A stretch of 15,376 nucleotides of DNA from Clostridia bacterium (GTDB taxonomy: Bacteria; Bacillota_A; Clostridia; Oscillospirales; CAG-272). A program made the position numbers and the translations under genes. Location: the NCBI GenBank assembly GCA_017453335.1, contig JAFTKI010000018.1, positions 1 through 15,376 of the forward strand, given 5' to 3'. Positions within the stretch are counted from its first letter, which is position 1; every line of letters starts with the position of its first letter. Below, one piece after another: positions 5,766 to 13,187 of this stretch. The notes under the pieces were generated by a model. It was not told the origin of the DNA and made no database searches. It worked only from the letters and a program-made list of their open reading frames with translations.

Positions 5766-6887
5766 ATGCGGGTTTTGCATGTAATCAGTGATGAAAATAT
5801 TGGCGGTGCAGGGGTGCTTTTAACATCGCTTTTGCGCAATTTCGACCGAACAAGTGTGGAGAGCTTTGTTGCATTGCCGAAAAACAGCGCATTGGCACCT
5901 CGTGTCCGAGAGGCCAATACGGTCACCTATTTGCTGCAGCATTCCGTAGACCGTGTATCTCTTGGTGCCGTGCATGAAATGCGGCGGTTGATCTCACTGG
6001 TCATGCCCGATATCGTACACACCAATGCCGCTGTTTCGGCACGTATTGCGGCGCGGCTTTGCCGTACGCCGATCATTCATACCCGTCACTGCTGTTTCCC
6101 CTTAACAGGACTTTGGCAGGTTCCTCCAATGCGTTTTTTGGGGGGCTTTTGGAATCGGATGCTTTCGGATCGCGTGATCGCAACAGCAGAAGCGGCAAAG
6201 CATGATCTTGGAGCGCTTGGAATCCCCGAACGGAAGATCCATGTGATCATCAACGGCTCGGAGCCGATCCGCGAATTGAGCGAAGACGAGCTGCAACAGG
6301 CATATCGGCAATGGGGACTCTCACCCCACGATTTTACGGTTGGGATCTGCGCGCGATTGGTTGCCTGCAAGGGACACCGCACCTTTTTGCAGGCGGCAAG
6401 GCTGTTGTGCGATGCGGCACCGCTGATCCCGTTCCGTTTTCTGATTGTTGGCGAGGGGGAAGAGAGAGCGGAACTAGAGAGCTATGCCAAGGATCTGTAT
6501 CTTTCGGATCGTGTTATCTTCACGGGCTTTGTTGAGGATATGGCAAAGATTTACCGCATTTTACGGATCAATGTCAACTGCTCCAATGGAACCGAGACCT
6601 CCTGCTTGGCACTTTCCGAGGGGATGAGCGCGGAGGTGCCGTGTCTTGTCAGCGACTATGGAGGAAACCGAGCGATGATCGGTGACTCGATGGCCGGCTT
6701 TGTCTATCCCGTGGGTGACGCCGCGATGCTTGCCAAGCTGATCCTGAAGATCGCAACCGACAGAGAGCTTGAGCAACGGATGCGCCGTGCGGCTTATGAT
6801 CGCTATTTGGAGTGCTACACCGCGCGCTCAATGGCGGACGAGGTTACCGCGCTGTATCGGTCGATCGCAAAAAGGAAAAACAAATAA
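5766..6887 (+). CDS. GT4-type glycosyltransferase
   Basis: This is a 373-residue retaining GT-B glycosyltransferase of family 4 (RfaB/PimA-like). The N-terminal Rossmann domain starts MRVLHVISDENIGGAGVLLT, with the usual GG(A)G loop; ARLCRTPIIHTRH follows near 115. The C-terminal domain has GICARLVACKGHRTFLQA (the donor-domain 'gRl...KG' strand), FLIVGEGEERAEL, and the EX7E motif ETSCLALSE, whose second Glu binds the nucleotide sugar; SDYGGNRAMI follows. It probably transfers a sugar from a nucleotide donor to a cell-surface glycan or lipid on the cytoplasmic side. The start is ATG 5766 with GGAGGAG (5757-5763) just upstream; an in-frame TTG at 5751 lies in the terminator's T-run and is rejected. 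It stands alone, without other polysaccharide genes. Donor and acceptor are unknown. Confidence 0.88.
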   Translation: MRVLHVISDENIGGAGVLLTSLLRNFDRTSVESFVALPKNSALAPRVREANTVTYLLQHSVDRVSLGAVHEMRRLISLVMPDIVHTNAAVSARIAARLCRTPIIHTRHCCFPLTGLWQVPPMRFLGGFWNRMLSDRVIATAEAAKHDLGALGIPERKIHVIINGSEPIRELSEDELQQAYRQWGLSPHDFTVGICARLVACKGHRTFLQAARLLCDAAPLIPFRFLIVGEGEERAELESYAKDLYLSDRVIFTGFVEDMAKIYRILRINVNCSNGTETSCLALSEGMSAEVPCLVSDYGGNRAMIGDSMAGFVYPVGDAAMLAKLILKIATDRELEQRMRRAAYDRYLECYTARSMADEVTALYRSIAKRKNK

Positions 6888-6890
6888 AAT

Positions 6891-6928
6891 CAGCCGCTTT
6901 CTTTTTAAATCAGAAAGCGGCTGTCTTT
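6891..6928. terminator. terminator between converging transcription units
   Basis: CAGCCGCTTTCT (6891-6902) and AGAAAGCGGCTG (6912-6923) form a perfect 12-bp stem with a nine-base loop. The + side is followed by TCTTTATT; the - side is followed by a T-rich stretch (complement of 6884-6890). It lies between the glycosyltransferase stop (6887) and the stop of the - strand operon (6931), so it probably serves both. Confidence 0.8.
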
Positions 6929-6930
6929 AT

Positions 6931-8244
6931 TCAGCATAATTTTTTCAATAGCGCAAGTGCGCAATTTGCCATTTCGTCGGCAGCTTGTGGCGGCAGAAAA
7001 GAATTGTATTTGGAAAGTCTTGATTCATAAACGCCCGCGCTGAATGCCGGCTCTGTGACCACATAGCCAACGGTGCCGTTGGTCAGCGACGAGATCATCA
7101 TCTTTTCAAAGGGAGCGTTTTTGCGGATGTTCAATGCGATGTCGGCATATGCCTCGCAGGGAAGTGTTGCAATCGCGCAATCCCCGATGCGAAAGGCTTG
7201 GATTTCCACATTGGCATAACGAACAGGACGTTTGTGAAGTGCCAGCAGCTCTCTTGCGTATGCTTGGTCTTCAAGAACAGCATCCTCACTTTGCAATATC
7301 TTTTCAGACCACTCAAAGTCCGCATCTGTTGGCTGACGTCTTTCGGTACGGTAGGTTTTTGAAAGCGTATCCAAAGAGATTTCCTTCATCGGTTCCATGT
7401 GCTCATGAAGCTCGAACACCTTTTTTGAAAGAGTCTCTCCCATCTTGATGTAGTGGTGCGCCTTGTCAAGCGCGAAATTCGGTTGCTTGAACCATTCGGC
7501 GTTGATGTGATTGACGTTGCCGGAAGCTCCGTTGAGATAAACGGTTACAAAATCCTTGCCAAAGCGCTCCTGTTGGATGCGGCAAAGCTCCCCGGGATAG
7601 TCGGCGCAGTAGGCAGTACCGCCCACCGTATCGGGGTGGCAGGCAAAGTTAACAAGCTGTGCCACGGGGGTTCCATTTGCATCATCAAAGCGGATCACAC
7701 CCACTGTATGATCAATCGGAGAGATCGGACCCACCACTTCAAAGGGACGGCGTTTACCGGGATTGGTTACGATCGTACCGTCGGTCATGTGATAATTGCG
7801 GTTAAAGCTGAGGTTTGTTTCCTTGCCAAATGCGCATTTTGTGGACACGGGAACGCGCTTCCCATAGGCTTCAAGCACCGCTTCCACCGTCATATCGATC
7901 AAAAACGACATCGATTCGCGGTCTTGGCGGGATCCTGCCAGCCCCGAATAGTTGGAGGGTTGGCCTGTGTGCGTATGCGTGGCGGCGATCATCACGTTCT
8001 TGGGATCTATCCCGATTGCTTCCTGTAAACGCTTGCGGATTCTCTTTGCCAAAGAGGCTTGAAAATCAATGATATCAATATGAATGATCGCAAGCTGTGT
8101 TTTTCCGTCGTCCAGCACCAAAGCGTGCGTTTTAAGATCTGTTTTTACCGCATCTGCAATCCGAATTTTGAAATAGCCCGGAATGTGCAATCCAAGTCTT
8201 GGTGTGATCACACGCTCGGCGGCACCGCAAAGTAGGTGTTTCAT
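6931..8244 (-). CDS. neutral/alkaline ceramidase N-terminal domain-like hydrolase, cytoplasmic
   Basis: This 437-residue protein of the neutral ceramidase N-terminal fold begins MKHLLCGAAERVITPRLG. It has the Zn-binding THTHTGQ near 90, a later CHPDTVGG, and NGASGNVNH, the counterpart of the 'G(A/S)(A/S)G(D/N)xNP' loop. No signal peptide is seen, unlike secreted ceramidases, and the length fits the N-terminal domain without the C-terminal Ig-like domain. It is therefore likely an intracellular metal-dependent amidase or hydrolase on a small sugar-derived substrate rather than on ceramide. It is the last gene of the - strand operon, 18 bases after the SDR gene. Three ATGs lie in tandem (8250, 8247, 8244). 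I prefer 8244 because AGGAG then sits eight bases upstream; 8247 is equally possible. The reaction is unknown. Confidence 0.82.
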   Translation of the reverse strand: MKHLLCGAAERVITPRLGLHIPGYFKIRIADAVKTDLKTHALVLDDGKTQLAIIHIDIIDFQASLAKRIRKRLQEAIGIDPKNVMIAATHTHTGQPSNYSGLAGSRQDRESMSFLIDMTVEAVLEAYGKRVPVSTKCAFGKETNLSFNRNYHMTDGTIVTNPGKRRPFEVVGPISPIDHTVGVIRFDDANGTPVAQLVNFACHPDTVGGTAYCADYPGELCRIQQERFGKDFVTVYLNGASGNVNHINAEWFKQPNFALDKAHHYIKMGETLSKKVFELHEHMEPMKEISLDTLSKTYRTERRQPTDADFEWSEKILQSEDAVLEDQAYARELLALHKRPVRYANVEIQAFRIGDCAIATLPCEAYADIALNIRKNAPFEKMMISSLTNGTVGYVVTEPAFSAGVYESRLSKYNSFLPPQAADEMANCALALLKKLC

Positions 8245-8262
8245 CATCATCTCTCCTTGGGA

Positions 8263-9093
8263 TCAAACACCGCTGTATGCGTTGAATCCGCCGTCAACGG
8301 GAATAACAACACCTGTAACGAATTTGCTTGCTTCATCGCATGCCAGCCACAAAAGGGTACCCGTCAGATCGTCGATCTCGCCAAAACGCTTCTGGGGTGT
8401 TGCGGCAAGGATCTTTTCGGTGCGTGCCGTGGGCTTGCCCTCTGCGTCAAACAAAAGACCTCTGTTCTGATTGGTTACGAAGAAGCCGGGGGCAATTCCG
8501 TTGACGCGAATGTTGCAGGGAGCAAAATGAACAGCCAGCCACTGCGTAAAGTTGGAGATACCTGCCTTCGCCGCACTGTATGCGGGGATCTTTGTCAGGG
8601 GGCGGAATGCGTTCATCGAAGAAATATTGATGATATTTCCGCCATTCTTTACCATATCCTCGGCAAAGACCTGTGTTACGAGGAATGCAGAGGTGATATT
8701 GAGGTCAAATACAAACTTCAGTCCCGATTCCTCCAGATCAAAGAAGGACTTTACGCCTTCCGTTTCGGGTGTCATGATCTCATTGTCGCAGGTTGCGCGG
8801 GGATTGTTTCCGCCGGCACCGTTGATCAGAATGTCCACCTTGCCAAAGTTGTTGCGAACCGTGTCGCGTGCGGCAAGGATGCTGTCCTTTTCCAGACAGT
8901 TGGTGGGAATTGCAAGTGCGTTCGTACCGATCTCGGCGGCAACCTGCTCCACTGCCTGCGCGTTGATGTCAAGCAAGGCAACCTTTGCGCCACATTCTGC
9001 CAGTACACGGGCAAATGCGCTCATCAAAACGCCGCCGGCACCCGTGATCACTGCAACTTTTCCGTTCAAATTGGGTTGATATGGTAATTTCAT
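8263..9093 (-). CDS. SDR oxidoreductase, D-mannonate oxidoreductase (fructuronate reductase)-like
   Basis: This 276-residue short-chain dehydrogenase opens MKLPYQPNLNGKVAVITG with the nucleotide-binding TGAGGVLMSA loop. NGAGG follows, and the catalytic Ser...Tyr-x-x-x-Lys is seen as ISSMNAF and YSAAKAG. VDGGFNAYSGV closes the chain. Start, end and length agree well with the Bacillus YjmF/UxuB type, which interconverts D-mannonate and D-fructuronate with NAD(P)H; the comparison is from memory. No uxuA or uxaC neighbour is present, so the true substrate may be a related keto-sugar acid. It sits 25 bases after the second Gfo/Idh/MocA gene. Its ribosome site (AAGGAA) is distant and weak, so translation may depend on coupling. 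Confidence 0.85.
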   Translation of the reverse strand: MKLPYQPNLNGKVAVITGAGGVLMSAFARVLAECGAKVALLDINAQAVEQVAAEIGTNALAIPTNCLEKDSILAARDTVRNNFGKVDILINGAGGNNPRATCDNEIMTPETEGVKSFFDLEESGLKFVFDLNITSAFLVTQVFAEDMVKNGGNIINISSMNAFRPLTKIPAYSAAKAGISNFTQWLAVHFAPCNIRVNGIAPGFFVTNQNRGLLFDAEGKPTARTEKILAATPQKRFGEIDDLTGTLLWLACDEASKFVTGVVIPVDGGFNAYSGV

Positions 9094-9118
9094 GGTTGTT
9101 TACCGTTCCTTTTCTTTT

Positions 9119-10123
9119 TTATAGTTCGGGGATCGGGATCTTCTCCCCGTTTGATGCGTACATCGCAAGGATCAGGCGAACCGCCTTGTCTGCTTCATCG
9201 ACTCCGATGGGGAAGGGCTTTCCTTCCTCGATGCAGGTATAAAAGTCTTTGGTCAGTGCCGTGTGGCCCTTGCCCCATTCGGCTTTTCCAACGCTTGCTT
9301 CCTGCTTTTTGGAGGCAACCATTTCGTGATTGACCGTTAAATGGCGGTTTTGTGCCACGATTGTCTCACCTGTTGCAAGACGAACCTGCAATTCCACGGG
9401 AAGATCCTTTTTTGCCGTGTTGGTGGCAAAGATGAAAAAGGCATTTCCGTCTGCCGTTTCAAAGCGCGCGCTGGCGGTATCCTCCACCTCAATTGCATCG
9501 CCAAGACAATCATTGGAGACGTGCGCGATCACGCTCGTCGGCATTCCGCAGATCCACTGCAAAATGTCCAGCGTGTGGATCGCCTGGTTGATCATCACGC
9601 CGCCGCCCTCATGAGCAACGGTTCCGCGCCACTCGGCAGATGCATAGTATTTTTCATCGCGCTTCCATACCACGGTTCCCATTGCCGACAGCACTCCGTT
9701 CTTTGCCATTTCCTTCAAGCGGATCATGTTCGGCTCGTAGCGATTCTGGAAGCTGTAGCCAAGCTGTGCGTGTGATGCTTTTGCGGCGCGATGTATTTCT
9801 TTCATTTGCTCCATGTTGATGCACATGGGCTTTTCGCACAGAACGTGAATGTTTCTCTCCAACGCATAAACCGTCATCGGTGCGTGCAGATCGTGCGGGG
9901 TGCAGATATGTACCGAATCGGGATGCACCGCCTCAATCATTTCCTTGTAGTCGGTAAAGATCGGAACACCTGCAAGCTCATATTTTTCTTTCAATGCCTC
10001 TGCCTTTTCGGGCAGAATGTCGCACAGCGCGCAAACCGTATGCCCGTTTTGCTGGATCGCTGTGATATGGTTTCCCGAGATCGCACCGCAGCCGATCACG
10101 GCAATTCTGAATGATTTTGTCAT
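9119..10123 (-). CDS. Gfo/Idh/MocA family oxidoreductase (second in operon)
   Basis: This 334-residue dehydrogenase has an N-terminal Rossmann fold beginning MTKSFRIAVIGCGAISGNH (GxGxxG), the family's CEKPMC motif near 97, and a C-terminal alpha/beta domain with GGGVMINQAIHTLDILQW. There Gln/His/Asp line the active site and the His is the likely catalytic base. It is expected to oxidise or reduce a hydroxyl of a sugar, cyclitol or glycoside using NAD(P). The start is ATG 10123 with AGAGG eight bases upstream; an upstream in-frame TTG (10129) is less well placed. It shares the operon, 19 bases after the first Gfo/Idh/MocA gene, with which it is only distantly similar (334 versus 400 residues). 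The two therefore probably act on different carbons or at different steps. Confidence 0.88.
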   Translation of the reverse strand: MTKSFRIAVIGCGAISGNHITAIQQNGHTVCALCDILPEKAEALKEKYELAGVPIFTDYKEMIEAVHPDSVHICTPHDLHAPMTVYALERNIHVLCEKPMCINMEQMKEIHRAAKASHAQLGYSFQNRYEPNMIRLKEMAKNGVLSAMGTVVWKRDEKYYASAEWRGTVAHEGGGVMINQAIHTLDILQWICGMPTSVIAHVSNDCLGDAIEVEDTASARFETADGNAFFIFATNTAKKDLPVELQVRLATGETIVAQNRHLTVNHEMVASKKQEASVGKAEWGKGHTALTKDFYTCIEEGKPFPIGVDEADKAVRLILAMYASNGEKIPIPEL

Positions 10124-10142
10124 AATCAAGTCCTCTCTCGGA

Positions 10143-11345
10143 TCAGAAGGTATTGCTCATATCGGTCGTGACCGTGGAAACAACCGCTTCCTTGGTTCTG
10201 CCCGTTGCGATCTTCTTTTGCAGCTCGTCCCAATACAGATCGTCATCGATGGGAAGGGTGACCTCCTTTTTCAGCCAGCCCGAAAGCTGCATGGCGTCCA
10301 TCAATTCCACTCCGTTCAGACCTTCCTTGCCGTCCACGAACAAAGGCTCAATTCCAAGGATCGCATTGGCGAAGTTGTTGAAGATACCAACGTGCTGAGG
10401 ATTCTTGCCGTCGGTTTCAACGTTGATCACCTCTTTTTTGGGAGAACCGAAGCTTGCTGTACAGGTCTTATTGAATTCACGCTCGGGAACATCGTTTTTG
10501 ATGAAGGTCAGCTTATCCTTTTTGCCAAGCTCGGGACCGTATTCCGATCCGAAATGCTCGCAGATGAGCTGTCCCTTATCACCAAGGATCTCCAAGCGGT
10601 TGGTGCCGGGGGCATCTGCCGTGGAGGTGATGAAAACACCCGTTGCGCCGTTTGCATATTCCATGTAGGCGGTCACATCGTCCTCAACCTCGATATCATG
10701 CCATTTGCCGTAATGGCAGAAGGCGTGTACCTTTACGGGAGACATACCGGGGATCCACTGGATCAGGTCAAGCTGATGAGGGCATTGATTGAACAGTACA
10801 CCGCCGCCTTCGCCGCGCCAGGTTGCTCTCCAGTCGCCCGAATCGTAGTAGCTTTGCGGACGGTACCAGTTGGTGATCGTCCAGATCACGCGCTTGATGT
10901 CGCCAAGCTCACCGCCCGCGATCATATCGTGCATCTTGCGGTAAACGCAGTTGGTGCGCTGGTTGAACATCATCGTAAAGAGTTTTTCCGACTTTGCGGC
11001 AACTTCATTCATTTCTTTTACTTGTTTTGTGTAAACGCCCGCAGGTTTCTCGCAAACCACGTGGTGACCGCTCTCAAGAGCCTCGATCACAAGACGCGGA
11101 TGGTCGTAGTGGGGAACTGCTACCACAATGGCGTCGCACGCGCCGCTTGCCAGCATTTCCTTATAATCGGTGAAGGCTTTAACGTTATCAGCACCGGGCA
11201 GTTCCTTGAATCTGTCCAGCTTTTCTTGCTTGAGGTCGCAAACCGCTGCAAGACAGCCGTTTTCAACCTGTCCCTCCAGCATTTTCTTGGAATGGCTGTA
11301 ACCCATGTTACCAACGCCGATAATACCGAATCTTACTTTTTCCAT
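10143..11345 (-). CDS. Gfo/Idh/MocA family oxidoreductase (first in operon)
   Basis: This 400-residue protein starts MEKVRFGIIGVGNMGYSHS (GxGxxG) and has CEKPAG near 100 and GGGVLFNQCPHQLDLIQW in the C-terminal domain. These are the hallmarks of NAD(P)-dependent Gfo/Idh/MocA sugar dehydrogenases. An extended C-terminus (DDLYWDELQKKIATGRTKEA) makes it longer than the neighbouring paralogue. GAGGAGG sits ten bases before the ATG, inside the end of the upstream gene. The two coding regions overlap by 13 bases, which suggests coupled, roughly equal synthesis with the TIM-barrel protein. The likely job is oxidation of a sugar-derived substrate that the adjacent isomerase/epimerase then processes. 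The substrate is not readable from sequence. Confidence 0.88.
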   Translation of the reverse strand: MEKVRFGIIGVGNMGYSHSKKMLEGQVENGCLAAVCDLKQEKLDRFKELPGADNVKAFTDYKEMLASGACDAIVVAVPHYDHPRLVIEALESGHHVVCEKPAGVYTKQVKEMNEVAAKSEKLFTMMFNQRTNCVYRKMHDMIAGGELGDIKRVIWTITNWYRPQSYYDSGDWRATWRGEGGGVLFNQCPHQLDLIQWIPGMSPVKVHAFCHYGKWHDIEVEDDVTAYMEYANGATGVFITSTADAPGTNRLEILGDKGQLICEHFGSEYGPELGKKDKLTFIKNDVPEREFNKTCTASFGSPKKEVINVETDGKNPQHVGIFNNFANAILGIEPLFVDGKEGLNGVELMDAMQLSGWLKKEVTLPIDDDLYWDELQKKIATGRTKEAVVSTVTTDMSNTF

Positions 11346-12208
11346 ACGTGATTTTCCTCCTCATGGAAGCCGAGCGAAGTCAGCAATTTTTTCAAATGTT
11401 CAACAGCACAGTCGAATGCCTCATCGGCAGAATCGAATGTGATCTGGTTTTCCAGCTTGTGGCTGTCAATTTTTTTGTATGCGTCAAAAATATGTAGGTG
11501 AGGCTCCAGTGTCAGGATCACGGTGCGATCGGTGAGCGCATCAACGCGCGAAAGCACCTCGGCATACTGTCCGTCACCCATTCCCACAGGAACGATTGCA
11601 CGGTTCGTCTTTGCATCCTTGATATGCAGATATTCGATCGAGGGGAGAGTCGCCTCAGCACCTTCGATCGGATCCTGTCCCTCCCGCACGAAGTTTGCGG
11701 CATCGAAAATTCCTTTCATGTCGGGAAGTTCTTCCAAAAGATCTTTTACCTCTGCGGGGTTCTGACCGTAGATCTTTGCCTCGTTTTCGTGGCACAGCGT
11801 GATGCCTTCCTCCTTTGCGCGGTCAAGCAGAACGCGCATACGGCGCATTACCTCTCCGCGGCACTCCGACAAGCGGTCTTGCGGAACGAAAAAGCTGAAG
11901 ATGCGCATTCTGTTCGTGCCAAGGATCTTGCAGGCAGTCAGTGCGCGCTCAAACACCTTCAAATGCTCCTCAAGGGGCTCGTCAATGCTGTATTTTCCGA
12001 TGGGGGAGCCGAGAGACGAAACCAAAATTCCGGCATCCTTCAGTTGCTTCGAAATTTGTACCAACTCTTCATCGGTCTTTTCTACGATGTTTCCGTTTAC
12101 ACTTCTGGGCTCGATCATGCACAGCCCGTTGCGCTTCAATGCGGCGATCTGACCGTCCAGATCTGCAGAAGCCTCATCCGCAAACGCGGAAATGATAAAT
12201 TGTGCCAT
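11333..12208 (-). CDS. sugar phosphate isomerase/epimerase-like TIM barrel (second in operon)
   Basis: This 291-residue protein of the xylose-isomerase-like TIM-barrel superfamily begins MAQFIISAFADEASADLDGQ. Probable metal ligands are spread along the barrel as usual: Glu in CHENEAKIYG, Asp in GIFDAANF, His in EYLHIKDA and Glu in LTLEPHL. Members epimerise, isomerise, dehydrate or cleave sugars and keto-sugars through an enediolate. AGGAGA lies five bases before the start. It follows the first TIM-barrel gene by 33 bases and overlaps the downstream dehydrogenase gene, fitting a sequential oxidation and rearrangement route. It differs clearly from the other TIM barrel in the operon, so it is not a recent duplicate. 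Confidence 0.85.
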   Translation of the reverse strand: MAQFIISAFADEASADLDGQIAALKRNGLCMIEPRSVNGNIVEKTDEELVQISKQLKDAGILVSSLGSPIGKYSIDEPLEEHLKVFERALTACKILGTNRMRIFSFFVPQDRLSECRGEVMRRMRVLLDRAKEEGITLCHENEAKIYGQNPAEVKDLLEELPDMKGIFDAANFVREGQDPIEGAEATLPSIEYLHIKDAKTNRAIVPVGMGDGQYAEVLSRVDALTDRTVILTLEPHLHIFDAYKKIDSHKLENQITFDSADEAFDCAVEHLKKLLTSLGFHEEENHVWKK

Positions 12209-12241
12209 GTGAATCTCCTATCTGAAACTGGAATCCGTTTT

Positions 12242-13039
12242 TTAGTGAATGATGGGGCGCAGGTGCTTGAATGCAAATTCCATTTCCGCAAAGGGATCGG
12301 GGGTTTTGGGAGCATTGTCCTGCTCAACCAGCACGTTTTCCACGCCAACCTTTGCGCAAGCCTCGTAGATCGACTTGAAATCCAAGCGTCCCTGACCGGG
12401 TGTGCGGATGAAACGGGAGATCTTGCTGCCGAGAATTTCCTGGGGATCCGCAGGATCGATCGGAGCCACATCCTTGAAGTGAACGTTGGTCAAGCGGCGG
12501 CCGCCGATCTTTTCGATGTATTCCACAGAACTTTGTCCCGCATACTCTACCCAGCAGGTGTCCAAGAGGATCAGCCAATCGGGGCAACGCTCCAAGAGGG
12601 TATCCATGATCATGCGGTTCCCGCCCTCGGGAACGGTGAATTCAAACTGATGGTTGTGGTAAGAAAATTGCAATCCTGCATCCATGATCTTTTTTACGGG
12701 AGTTTCCATCTGCGCAATAAACGCATCCAAGCCTTCCTGCGTTGTGCGGGCTTCCTTGGGCATGGAGCCAATGCCGATCACGGGGCAGTTGTAGATTTTA
12801 TGCTCGCGGATCACAGCCTCGGTATCGTTTACGATACGATCGAATCCGATATGCGTGCAAACGATGGGCATCTCGGTTTCCAGCGAGATATCGCGCAGAT
12901 CCTCTGCCGCGATCGGGCCGATCCCCGAGGCTTGTACATTTTCATACCCCATTGCCTTCAGTCTCAAAAGGGTGGTACGAAAATCCTGTGCATTTTGTAC
13001 GTTGTCGCGTACCGAATAAAGTTGAGCGCCTAATTTCAT
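12242..13039 (-). CDS. sugar phosphate isomerase/epimerase-like TIM barrel (first in operon)
   Basis: This 265-residue xylose-isomerase-like TIM barrel starts MKLGAQLYSVRDNVQNAQDF, the typical 'lgvqlysvr' first strand. It has YHNHQFEF (His near 130), LLDTCWVEYAG, NVHFKDVAP and LVEQDNA, giving the Glu/Asp/His/Glu metal set. It resembles IolE/IolI-type cyclitol and sugar isomerases and the TIM-barrel lyases that act on 3-keto sugars; the exact reaction is unknown. The start is ATG 13039 with GAGGTGA five to six bases upstream; a GTG at 13048 is rejected because it overlaps that site. It is the first gene of the operon, 35 bases from the predicted -10. Confidence 0.85.
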   Translation of the reverse strand: MKLGAQLYSVRDNVQNAQDFRTTLLRLKAMGYENVQASGIGPIAAEDLRDISLETEMPIVCTHIGFDRIVNDTEAVIREHKIYNCPVIGIGSMPKEARTTQEGLDAFIAQMETPVKKIMDAGLQFSYHNHQFEFTVPEGGNRMIMDTLLERCPDWLILLDTCWVEYAGQSSVEYIEKIGGRRLTNVHFKDVAPIDPADPQEILGSKISRFIRTPGQGRLDFKSIYEACAKVGVENVLVEQDNAPKTPDPFAEMEFAFKHLRPIIH

Positions 13040-13074
13040 AGTGATCACCTCATAAAAATTAATTTACATTTTTT

Positions 13075-13119
13075 ATTATACAGTATTTTTACAAAAAAAA
13101 CATTGTAAATGTTGTAATT
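13075..13119 (-). promoter_or_regulatory. operon promoter and inverted-repeat operator region
   Basis: On the - strand, TATAAT (13080 down to 13075) is a perfect -10, but no good -35 exists at 16-18 bases; the place holds ATGTTT-like sequence. That zone contains inverted repeats: AACATT-GTA-AATGTT (13099-13113), and TTTACA with TGTAAA around it (13089-13109). A missing -35 covered by a palindrome is what is expected when an activator such as the divergent AraC-type protein replaces the -35 contact. The operator assignment is inference. Confidence 0.5.
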
Positions 13120-13123
13120 CATA

Positions 13124-13152
13124 TTGCATTTATTGCTTTTTTATGTTAAAAT
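13124..13152 (+). promoter_or_regulatory. promoter of the AraC-type regulator
   Basis: TTGCAT (13124-13129), a 17-base spacer and TAAAAT (13147-13152), preceded by TGT (13144-13146) as an extended -10. Transcription should begin near 13159, about 29 bases before the ATG at 13188. It is divergent from the catabolic operon and close enough for one operator to affect both. Confidence 0.6.
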
Positions 13153-13187
13153 TAATGTGATAATTGTTTTAAAGAGGGATAATTGTG

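Noticed and set aside
10017..13033. Long + strand ORFs (444 and 511 codons) opposite the catabolic operon
   Set aside because: The - strand frames here encode clear Gfo/Idh/MocA and TIM-barrel enzymes with ribosome sites; the + frames show no motifs and are shadows.
8263..13039. C-glycoside deglycosylation cluster (Dgp/Dfg type) or a standard uxu hexuronate operon
   Set aside because: The DUF6379 partner subunit is absent, and no uxuA, uxaC or kdgK is present; the families overlap but the full set is not there.
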